NCBI RefSeq assembly: GCF_000834635.1
Contig: NZ_JXQV01000002.1
Span: 5,001-69,000, forward strand
Length of the DNA: 64,000 bases
Source of the DNA: Agrobacterium tumefaciens
Lineage (GTDB): Bacteria; Pseudomonadota; Alphaproteobacteria; Rhizobiales; Rhizobiaceae
Direction of reading: 5' to 3'
Part shown: positions 1 to 7,126 of the stretch, piece by piece
How positions within the stretch are numbered: position 1 is the stretch's first letter
How the letters are laid out: the number at the start of each line of letters is the position of its first letter
Position numbers and translations under genes: made by a program
Notes under the pieces: model-generated
Told to the model about the DNA's origin: nothing
The model's input: only the letters and a program-made list of their open reading frames with translations
Databases searched by the model: none

Positions 1-440
1 TCTAATCTCCAAAAAACCGGCTAGAATTGACGGGCGAAACGGGCGTATAATCGCGTCTCACACGCTGACTTCGCATGTTGATGTCGGATCGATGATTGCG
101 ATCCCTGATACCTCTCGGACTAAGGTCAAAGACGTGTACGAGAGACGAACTTCGATCACTGTCGATCGAGGGATGCCTGCAAGGGCAAGATAGATCCGCA
201 TCGAAAACAGTGAGCCAGATTCCAACGCAATCATGCGCTGGCCTATCAGATCATACGGTTCAAGAAATCCTTTGCGATAACAGATGGTCAATGGGTAAAG
301 CCGCGACGGCGTCCGACGGGCAGTTGCGGATAATGAGACCCGACCTATCCAGCGGGCCCTCCGCATAGCCAATATCGGCCTGCCCCGGCATCACTGCTTC
401 CATCACCATCGCCGATGGCACGCTTTGCAGAGAGGCCTGT
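1..440 (-). pseudogene. LysR-type regulator, C-terminal remnant
   Basis: On the minus strand the effector-binding half of a LysR-type regulator can be read in pieces. One frame (about 440 to 285) gives a stretch ending in ADIGYAEGPLDRSGLII. Near 275-290 the frame changes, and the next piece carries DLIGQRMIALESGSLFSMR and GIAIIDPTS, typical of the LysR substrate-binding fold. An in-frame TGA at 58-60 is followed by more family-like sequence (IIRPFRPSI) running off the left edge. No HTH domain is present in the window. At least one frameshift and one stop make it a pseudogene. The family call is from motifs; the inducer is unknown. Confidence 0.6.
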
Positions 441-471
441 ACATCTACCCTATCACTTATAAAGCACTGCG

Positions 472-1334
472 ATGCTATCCGAAAAGACGGACATGCGACA
501 TTTGGTTCATTCTGGAGATGTTGCGCTCAACAGCGTCGTCAACGGGCGCATTCTCCAGGAAGGACATGCACGTTATGCCGGGAGCGGTGATAGCGGCACA
601 TCTATCGGCGGCGCAGTCTTTGTCTACAAGCAGGTTCTGAAGCAGCCAGGCAAGATACACCACGCCGATCCTTTCATTGCTGATGCCTATTCCAATCAAG
701 AGATCGAAGAACTGCTGAAAACGGGCAAAGATTGGCTATGCCACAGTTCCGATGTTTGCGCCGAGGCTGCCAGAGCCCTCCATAAGGAAGATGTTATCGG
801 CTTGTTCCAGGGCAAAATGGCGTTAGGCCCTCTTCCCCTCGGCGGCAGAAGTATCCTCGTCGACCCGACCAAAGCCGGAGTGAAGGATAAGATCAACGCA
901 GAGGTGAAGCACCGGTAGGCATTCCAACCCTTCGCCTCGTCGCTGCTGGAGGAGTACACCACAGACTACTTAGACTCGACTGTGGCAGTTCCGTTCATGC
1001 TGACCGTTTTCCCGGTCATTGAAACAGCACGAAGAGTTATCCCTGCTGTTGTACAGGGCGACAACACGGCGCGACTCCACACGGTAAGGAAAAGAGTAAT
1101 CCCCTCTATCACCGTTTGATCAATGAGTTCTCCAAATCGTCAGGCCATCCGGTCGTGCTCAACACCAGCTTCAACGTGATGGATGGACCGAGAGTGGCAA
1201 GCCCCTAAGATGCCATAAGGTGTTTCTATTCGACACGCATTGACACATTGTTCATCGGGGATTTAGTTGTCGAGAAAGCTCCTTTGAAAGAGCGAGCGAC
1301 CACCAACATCAGCCAACTGGCGAGTAGAGAGTAG
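472..1334 (+). pseudogene. NodU/CmcH-family carbamoyltransferase, degraded
   Basis: This is the C-terminal half of a carbamoyltransferase of the NodU/CmcH family, which carbamoylates Nod factors or antibiotics. Family signatures include GDVALNSVVNGRIL near the start and GLFQGKMALGPLPLGGRSIL followed by DKINAEVKHR. An in-frame TAG at 916-918 interrupts the expected HREPF motif. Beyond it the same frame gives FQPFASSLLEEYTTDY, and after a frameshift near 1090-1110 comes NPLYHRLINEF, then VVLNTSFNVMDGP and, after another stop, DTLFIGDLVVEKAP, ending at 1334. The N-terminal catalytic half is missing. Several stops and shifts show it is not functional. Whether it came from a symbiosis or a secondary-metabolite locus cannot be decided here. 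Confidence 0.75.
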
Positions 1335-1490
1335 CGAGCATTTCGTCTGATATTTCAGGGTTACGGTTGAACCACCGTCGACCGAACCAATCCTCAAATT
1401 TATTTCAGCCGCTGCTGAGGCTTCTCTATCTTTAACGTTGCCTCTGGGAGAGAAATTCGCTTGTTTGATTCGATTTGAGCCGGCCACTGC

Positions 1491-1526
1491 GGTTGCGGTT
1501 GCGGTTGCGGTTGCGGTTGCGGTTGC
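1491..1526 (+). repeat. GGTTGC hexanucleotide tandem repeat
   Basis: Six perfect head-to-tail copies of GGTTGC, preceded by an extra GC and followed by GC. A hexamer array keeps any reading frame when copies are gained or lost; read on the plus strand it would encode alternating Val-Ala. It lies between the carbamoyltransferase remnant and a small unknown frame, and no recognised gene contains it. Confidence 0.95.
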
Positions 1527-1631
1527 GCGGATGATACGTTTTCTCGTGGCTTGGAACCCCCAATCTACGCCCATCCGGACAATTCACGGAATGTCCATGA
1601 CTTGGCGCAACAAGGCTACGTAAGCTCACCC

Positions 1632-1895
1632 ATGGAGATCGAAGGCCGATATAAACTAAGGCTGACGCAGAGCATCGCGGAAGCTGTGAAGCTCTTGGGA
1701 AGCATATCCTGCGTTAGCAAAACGATCACGCGCCAAGAACTCGAAGAGCGCGTCCTCAACTGCCTTCCGGTCGCATTCTATTCCAACGATATCTTCGACC
1801 GGATTTCGCAAAAGATGATCGCTCATGAGGTGACCAAGCTGAAGAGCGTCCCCTCCCGCAAAGATCAGATTGCTACAGAGCTTGCCTATTTTTAA
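1632..1895 (+). CDS. hypothetical small protein
   Basis: An open frame of about 87 residues from ATG 1632 (upstream in-frame starts exist back to 1551). It is not recognised. The product would be soluble and charged, with no membrane segment or signal peptide, and a helical-looking centre (LEERVLNCLPVAFY). There is no convincing ribosome-binding site, and it lies in a decayed region with two pseudogenes, so it may itself be a remnant or not expressed. Confidence 0.25.
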   Translation: MEIEGRYKLRLTQSIAEAVKLLGSISCVSKTITRQELEERVLNCLPVAFYSNDIFDRISQKMIAHEVTKLKSVPSRKDQIATELAYF

Positions 1896-2022
1896 AAATA
1901 CTTGCAGGTTCTGGTTCCACCCCAGCCGCTCTTGATGAGTTGCCTTTCGCTCTTGCAAAAAGGTACGAGGTCAAGTCAACCATGTTTGCGCAAAACGTTA
2001 CCACATCTGCGTTGGGAAATGC

Positions 2023-3183
2023 TTATCGTGCAGGCCAACTCCATGCAGGTGAATTGATCCCTTCAGCCACCGTTTCGCCGAGTACCTTGGAGAGCCGCAC
2101 CATCAAAGCCTTTCCCTCAGCGTCAAGTTGCGAAACCAGCTCCTCCGCATGGGACACGACGAGCAGTTGAGACCGGTCACACGCCCGGATGATCAAACGA
2201 GACAGGGGCGCAAGGAGGCTGGGATGCAGACTGGTTTCAGGCTCGTTGAGCACCATCAGGGATGGAGGGCGCGGCGTGGTGAGAGCTGCCACCAAAAGCA
2301 GATAACGCAAAGTGCCATCGGAGAGTTCTGGCGTCGAAAGCGGCCGCAGCAAACCCTTCTGGCGCATCAGCAGTTCGAAGCGCCCTCGCTCCGTCTTGAT
2401 CTCGATTGTGCTGCCGGGAAAAGCATCTTCGATAGCGGCATCAAAGCCCGCCGCATCGCCAATCTCCCGGATCGTCGCGATAGCTGCAGCCAGATCGGCG
2501 CCGTCGGATGACAGGGCCAATGTTCGGGTTCCAATCTGCATCTGTCGCACAGGCGAAGAGGGATCAGTTCGAAAGTGATCGTAAAAACGCCACCCACTCA
2601 TTTGAGCACGCAAATACAGAAGTTCAGGTAAATTCTTGGGGTCCGCGGACTGCGTCATCATGCTTTCGAATGATGCGAGATCGTGCAGCAACACCTGACG
2701 TTGACCGCTTTCGGAAAGAGCGGTCACAACTGGCCCTGCACGTTCTGCGAACACATTTCGGCGGCTCAACGCTTCACCTGCCCACACCGCTTCTGCCTTG
2801 ATGACGGGATCAAGCGCAAAATAGCTCGGCTGGGGTGGAGCCACAGGCAATCCCAGATCGATCGCGTAGCCGTAGTCATCCGATGCGAACCCAAGCTTGA
2901 GTGCGACCGGATGTTTCCGCACCGTCCCCTGCACCGGCACTGTGCCGTCTTTCATGCTGCGCGAAAAAGCCTCCGGTCCAGCCCATATCGTTGATTGCAG
3001 GCCACCCTCTGCCGCCAATGATGCAATAGCCCGTCCCTGCGCGACATCTGCGAGAAGTCGTAGCGCGCGATAGAAACTCGATTTTCCTGCCCCGTTCCCA
3101 CCGGTGACGACGGTAAGGTGTTCAAGCGGCAGGACGAGGTTACGAAGGGACCGATAACCCGAAATGGCGACCGTCAGGATCAT
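2023..3183 (-). CDS. AAA/ABC-type ATPase, RecF-like (AAA_21)
   Basis: A 386-residue P-loop ATPase of the RecF/OLD-like class. Visible motifs are Walker A GGNGAGKSS at residues 28-36, an ABC-like signature LSDGTLRYL near 290, Walker B MVLNEPETSLHP and a switch histidine in VVSHAEEL. There is no long coiled coil, so it is a compact head-domain ATPase and not an SMC. Its start overlaps the stop of the LysR gene by ATGA (3180-3183), so translation is probably coupled. Stand-alone members of this family are often of unknown function, and some belong to defence systems. No nuclease partner is adjacent. It could equally be a housekeeping-type orphan. Confidence 0.8.
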   Translation of the reverse strand: MILTVAISGYRSLRNLVLPLEHLTVVTGGNGAGKSSFYRALRLLADVAQGRAIASLAAEGGLQSTIWAGPEAFSRSMKDGTVPVQGTVRKHPVALKLGFASDDYGYAIDLGLPVAPPQPSYFALDPVIKAEAVWAGEALSRRNVFAERAGPVVTALSESGQRQVLLHDLASFESMMTQSADPKNLPELLYLRAQMSGWRFYDHFRTDPSSPVRQMQIGTRTLALSSDGADLAAAIATIREIGDAAGFDAAIEDAFPGSTIEIKTERGRFELLMRQKGLLRPLSTPELSDGTLRYLLLVAALTTPRPPSLMVLNEPETSLHPSLLAPLSRLIIRACDRSQLLVVSHAEELVSQLDAEGKALMVRLSKVLGETVAEGINSPAWSWPAR

Positions 3184-4100
3184 GCGCTATCCTTGTTTCT
3201 CTCTTCTCTCACCAGATCAACGAACGCTCTGAGGGGTGCCGACATGAGCCTGCTCGAGAAGTATAGCCGGGGGCCATCGAACGTGCTCCACCATTGTGGC
3301 AAGACTGGCTTGAGATCGCTGGTCTTCAAGGCTGGATCAAGCCAATTCTCAAAAGTACAGATGATGCCATGTCCACCGCGCGCCAGCTCAATTGCAGCAG
3401 GTGCCGCATCGACACCGATGATGACACGACTTGGAGGATCGACTATCAAGGACTGGTCCCCGCACTCCAACTCCCAGGCCGTGAGTGCGCCGCTCGAGAA
3501 CCGTAGCCGGATGCAGTCGTGAGCGAAAAGATCGCTTGGATGCGAAGGCGCCCCCCGCGCATCAAGGTAGCCAGGTGATGCTGCGAGAGCCAAACGCTGA
3601 AACTTCGGGCCGATGGGAACAGCGATCATGTCCCGCGCCAGATGCTCACCGTAGCGGATACCAGCGTCGCATCCCGCCGCCGTGATGTCGACAAGTCTGT
3701 CTTCAACGACGATCTCAATTCGTACATCTGGAAAACGGATCAGGAAACGATCAATGAGCGGAGGCAGTATATCGACCATGACGGCCCCGGTGACATTCAG
3801 CTTGAGTTGACCCCTCACCTCGTCCTGAGAGCTCATGGCATCCTGAAGTGCCGCTCGCGTTTCGCGCATAAGCGGCGACAGACGTTCCGCAAGCGTCCGC
3901 CCTACCTCCGTCAGGCTTACACTCCGCGTGGTTCTTATGAGGAGAGGAGCCCCCAAACGGGTCTCCAGCAAAGCAACCTTCTCGCTGACCGTTGATGGCG
4001 ATAACCCAAGGCGCTTAGCGGTTTTACGAAAACCACCGGTCTCGCACACCGAAAGAAAGATGGACAGATCGTCCATAGGAAGTTGATCGCTGTTCGCCAT
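3180..4100 (-). CDS. LysR-family transcriptional regulator
   Basis: A LysR-type regulator of about 306 residues. The N-terminal winged HTH reads DDLSIFLSVCETGGFRKTAK then RLGLSPSTVSEKVALLETRLG, followed by a substrate-binding domain with DIRYGE-like features (GCDAGIRYGEHLARDMIAV), typical of the CrgA/DsdC-like branch that controls neighbouring oxidoreductases. I chose ATG 4100 because the HTH begins shortly after it; upstream in-frame sequence to 4166 lies in the promoter region. It is divergent from the SDR gene at 4228, the usual arrangement for a LysR gene and its target, and coupled by ATGA overlap to the ATPase gene downstream. The inducer is unknown. Confidence 0.9.
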   Translation of the reverse strand: MANSDQLPMDDLSIFLSVCETGGFRKTAKRLGLSPSTVSEKVALLETRLGAPLLIRTTRSVSLTEVGRTLAERLSPLMRETRAALQDAMSSQDEVRGQLKLNVTGAVMVDILPPLIDRFLIRFPDVRIEIVVEDRLVDITAAGCDAGIRYGEHLARDMIAVPIGPKFQRLALAASPGYLDARGAPSHPSDLFAHDCIRLRFSSGALTAWELECGDQSLIVDPPSRVIIGVDAAPAAIELARGGHGIICTFENWLDPALKTSDLKPVLPQWWSTFDGPRLYFSSRLMSAPLRAFVDLVREERNKDSA

Positions 4101-4135
4101 GGCGATCAGACTAGCCGGTTTCGGGTATCTTATCA

Positions 4136-4185
4136 AACAATCGATCAATGCTAGATTTGACTGCATCGGCTTCAGGCCGATTGTT
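4136..4185. promoter_or_regulatory. candidate LysR operator between divergent genes
   Basis: A perfect 8-bp inverted repeat, AACAATCG (4136-4143) and CGATTGTT (4178-4185), with a 34-bp spacer lies in the 127-bp gap between the LysR and SDR starts. The placement suits a regulator controlling both promoters. The sequence is seen; the function is inferred. Confidence 0.4.
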
Positions 4186-4227
4186 GAAAGTCAAAACCTT
4201 CAACCACATTCAAACCAGGAGAATGAC

Positions 4228-4950
4228 ATGACGGCTAAGTCTGTATTGATTACGGGCGCTAACAAGAGCATCGGCTACGAGACGGCCCGGCAGCTTGGCC
4301 GGCTCGGTTATCGCGTATGGCTAGGTAGCCGAGACGCAGCGCGGGGTGCAAGTGCGGCCCAAAAGCTTTCCTCAGAGGGTCTTAACGTGCGAGTGATTGC
4401 TATCGATGTAGCGGATGACGATAGCGTCAAGAACGCAGCGGCAACCGTGTCCGCTACCGATGGGAAGCTCGACGTGTTAATCAACAATGCTGGTATTCCA
4501 GGCAGTTATATCGCTCCGGGGGCACAGGAAATCAGTGAAATCGAAACTGTGTACCAGACCAACGTTTTCGGCCCGATCCGAACGATGCAGGCGTTTTTGC
4601 CTGTGCTTCGTATGTCTGGCCAAGCCAATGTCATCATGGTCAGCAGTGGTCTTGGATCGCTGACATGGCTTTCTGATCCCACACACCCCTACCACGCCGT
4701 GAACATTCTGGCGTATAACAGCTCCAAGACGGCGCTGAATGCGATCACCCTGTCTTTGGCCAAGGACCTTGCGAAGGACGGGATCAAGGTCAATGCCGCC
4801 GACCCTGGCTACACGAAGACGGATTTCAACAACCACACCGGATATCGGACAGTCGAGCAGGCCGCAGATACAATTGTCTGGCTGGCGTGCCAAGATGCCT
4901 CCGGGCCAACGGGCGGGTTCTTCTTCGAAAGAAGCCAAGCGCCATGGTAA
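4228..4950 (+). CDS. short-chain dehydrogenase/reductase (SDR)
   Basis: A 240-residue classical SDR. It has a Rossmann motif TGANKSIG near residues 8-15, the NNAG structural motif (LDVLINNAG), a catalytic Ser in VMVSSGLGS and an active-site YNSSK (Tyr-x-x-x-Lys). It would reduce or oxidise a carbonyl/alcohol using NAD(P)(H) in the cytoplasm; the substrate cannot be told. ATG 4228 is chosen because CAGGAGA lies 5-11 bases upstream and the Rossmann motif follows at once. It is divergent from the LysR gene at 4100, its probable regulator. The C-terminus (GGFFFERSQAPW) resembles the end of many such reductases. Confidence 0.9.
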   Translation: MTAKSVLITGANKSIGYETARQLGRLGYRVWLGSRDAARGASAAQKLSSEGLNVRVIAIDVADDDSVKNAAATVSATDGKLDVLINNAGIPGSYIAPGAQEISEIETVYQTNVFGPIRTMQAFLPVLRMSGQANVIMVSSGLGSLTWLSDPTHPYHAVNILAYNSSKTALNAITLSLAKDLAKDGIKVNAADPGYTKTDFNNHTGYRTVEQAADTIVWLACQDASGPTGGFFFERSQAPW

Positions 4951-5151
4951 TGGTGCGGTCGCTCACTCGCACCAACTGTGCGCGGGTTAGCTCTAAACAT
5001 TGACGCAGAGAGTAGCCAGTTTTGTACTGAGCCTGTGCGCCATGGTTGCGGTGACCAATTCTGAGATCGCGAGCAGACATCCATAACCGGTTGATCATTT
5101 TAAGCGCAAGATGGACCGTAAATGCCAACCTCAAGCTGATCGACAATTAAA

Positions 5152-5187
5152 AGAAATCCACGGACCGAACAAAGTCTCAGCCCGTGG
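5152..5187 (-). terminator. candidate terminator of the importer operon
   Basis: On the minus strand a stem of CCACGG and CCGTGG with an 18-base loop is followed by ATTTCTTTT. It lies just past the stop of the phosphatase gene, the last gene of the leftward importer operon. The loop is long, so this is a moderate candidate. Confidence 0.4.
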
Positions 5188-5214
5188 CGTCTTTTCAAAG
5201 CGGAATGGTCTGGA

Positions 5215-6033
5215 CTACGACTGATCGCTTCCTGCCATTGTATTATGAATGTCGAAAAGCTCGTCATAGGCGGTTGGGTTGCAGGCGAGGACAGGGCTGC
5301 CGAGCGTCAGATTTTCACTGTCGCAAGGAAACGGCATGTATCTTCCACCGGCTTGTTTGACGAGGCAGAACCCCGCCATACAATCCCAGGCCCGCATGTG
5401 CGGTTCGTAATAACCGACCAGGCGCCCAGCCGCCACGTAGGCCAGCATCAGTGCGCCGGAGCCGTTTCGGATGAAGTTTCCGCCGATGGACAGCAGGGAT
5501 GAGATGATGCCGCCGACCCGATCTGGTGTGACGTAATTGTTGCTGCCGATGCCCGTCAGCGCATTTTGGATCGTGCGAGCGGGATCGAGCCGGAGCACCT
5601 TGCCGTTGAGCGTCGCGCCTAAACCCTCGGCCGATGCATAAAGTTCGTCCTCACAGGGTACTTTGATGACGCCGACAACCGGAATGCCGTCATAAACCAC
5701 AGCGATGGAAACGCACCATGTCGGCATGCCGTTGACGAAGGGGGCAGTACCGTCAATCGGATCCACGACCCAAGTGAAGCCGGATTTACCCTCGGTGTAA
5801 CCGAATTCCTCACCCAGAAATCCGTCTTCCGGCAACGCTTCGGCAACGTGTTCGCGCAGAAGAGTTTCGACGTTGCGGTCTGCGATGGAAACCACATCGT
5901 GAAGATCGCGTTTGGTCTCGATCACCAGTGTTTCACGCCTGTTGAAATAATCCAGGGCCAGAGCGCCAGCTTTTTCGGCCATTGTCTTGGCCAGCGAAAA
6001 GCGCAGTTCGATAGCGCTTTCATGTGTCATCAT
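5215..6033 (-). CDS. inositol monophosphatase family phosphatase
   Basis: About 272 residues of the Mg-dependent, Li-sensitive IMPase/FBPase-like superfamily. It shows the metal-binding motifs GEEFG, WVVDPIDGTAPFVNG and, towards the C-terminus, MRAWDCMAGFCLVKQAGG. The family hydrolyses inositol, histidinol, sugar or nucleotide phosphates. The chosen ATG (6033) has AAAGGA seven bases upstream; ATGs at 6039 and 6030 are alternatives. It lies directly after the ABC ATPase gene in the same operon, which suggests that it dephosphorylates the imported compound or a downstream intermediate. It could instead be a histidinol phosphatase-like enzyme; substrate specificity is not visible. Confidence 0.88.
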   Translation of the reverse strand: MMTHESAIELRFSLAKTMAEKAGALALDYFNRRETLVIETKRDLHDVVSIADRNVETLLREHVAEALPEDGFLGEEFGYTEGKSGFTWVVDPIDGTAPFVNGMPTWCVSIAVVYDGIPVVGVIKVPCEDELYASAEGLGATLNGKVLRLDPARTIQNALTGIGSNNYVTPDRVGGIISSLLSIGGNFIRNGSGALMLAYVAAGRLVGYYEPHMRAWDCMAGFCLVKQAGGRYMPFPCDSENLTLGSPVLACNPTAYDELFDIHNTMAGSDQS

Positions 6034-6064
6034 TGTCATGTCCTTTGATTGCAGTTCCAACGTT

Positions 6065-7126
6065 TCAGCCGTTGATCAGCGCAATACCACGGCTTTTAAA
6101 CCCGAGCGTGACATCGCTTGTAGTCGGCATGCTTGCCTCCATGGCGTGGTCTATGATGAAGAGCGTGCCGACATCCGTCTCGACTTCATATTCGATGTGG
6201 CCGCCAAGATAGGCGCTATGGAGCACGCGCCCTGCCAGCCCATTGCCACCCCCCGCACCGATGATGATAGAGCCGGGTCTGACGGCGAGCTTAGCGGAGC
6301 CCGGCTTCGCGCCACGGCCTTTCACGGAATAATCGACACCTGCCAAGCGGATGACCGCCTGCTCGCCTTCGACGCGGATAACCTCGCAGGGAATCACATT
6401 CGCTTCGCCCATGAAGTCAGCTATGAAGGGGGATGCGGGGGCCTCGTAAAGCTCACGCGGCGCACCTGATTGGGCAATCTCGCCATCCTTCATCACGATG
6501 ATGCGGTCCGAGACAGCCAGAGCTTCGTCCTGATCATGGGTTACGTAGACGGCTGTAAAGCCGAGACGCTGCTGCAACTCCCTGATTTCGGTGCGCACGC
6601 GGCGCCGCAGGCGCGCATCGAGGTTGGACAGGGGTTCGTCCAGCAACAGAACCTGCGGCTCGAGAACCAGCGCGCGGGCGACCGCCACACGCTGCTGCTG
6701 CCCACCGGAAAGTTCTGCTGGAAGACGTTGGCCCATGCCCGCGAGACCGACGAGTTTCAGGCCTTCCTCAGCCTTTTCCCGCGCGTCGTTTTTGCGAAGG
6801 CCGGAGGATTGCAAACCGTAGGCAACATTGTCGAGGGCCGTCATATGCGGGAAAAGTGCATAGGATTGAAATACCATCGAGACGTCACGCTCGTTTGCTG
6901 GCAGCATCGTCACATCCGTATCGCCGATCAGAATGCGGCCGGAAGTTGGATGCTCTAGCCCTGCCAGCATTCGAAGCGTCGTGGTTTTGCCGCAGCCTGA
7001 AGGCCCAAGCAATGTTACCAGTGTTCCCGGCTCGATAGTCAGGGAGAGGTCGGGGATGGCTGTGAATGCACCGAAAGTCTTGCGAACATTTTGAAAGGTG
7101 ACGGAGCCGGGTTTTACCTTGATCAT
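6065..7126 (-). CDS. ABC importer ATP-binding protein (FbpC/PotA-like)
   Basis: A 353-residue nucleotide-binding subunit of the iron/spermidine/thiamine-type importer class. It has Walker A GPSGCGKTT, Q-loop FQSYALFPHM, signature LSGGQQQR, Walker B LLLDEPLSNLDA and a switch His in THDQDEA, followed by a TOBE-type C-terminal domain (about residues 245-350). Its start overlaps the end of the permease gene (7123-7126, ATGA). It energises the double permease encoded upstream. FbpC/AfuC, PotA and CysA share these features, so the substrate must be judged from the binding proteins. Confidence 0.93.
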   Translation of the reverse strand: MIKVKPGSVTFQNVRKTFGAFTAIPDLSLTIEPGTLVTLLGPSGCGKTTTLRMLAGLEHPTSGRILIGDTDVTMLPANERDVSMVFQSYALFPHMTALDNVAYGLQSSGLRKNDAREKAEEGLKLVGLAGMGQRLPAELSGGQQQRVAVARALVLEPQVLLLDEPLSNLDARLRRRVRTEIRELQQRLGFTAVYVTHDQDEALAVSDRIIVMKDGEIAQSGAPRELYEAPASPFIADFMGEANVIPCEVIRVEGEQAVIRLAGVDYSVKGRGAKPGSAKLAVRPGSIIIGAGGGNGLAGRVLHSAYLGGHIEYEVETDVGTLFIIDHAMEASMPTTSDVTLGFKSRGIALING

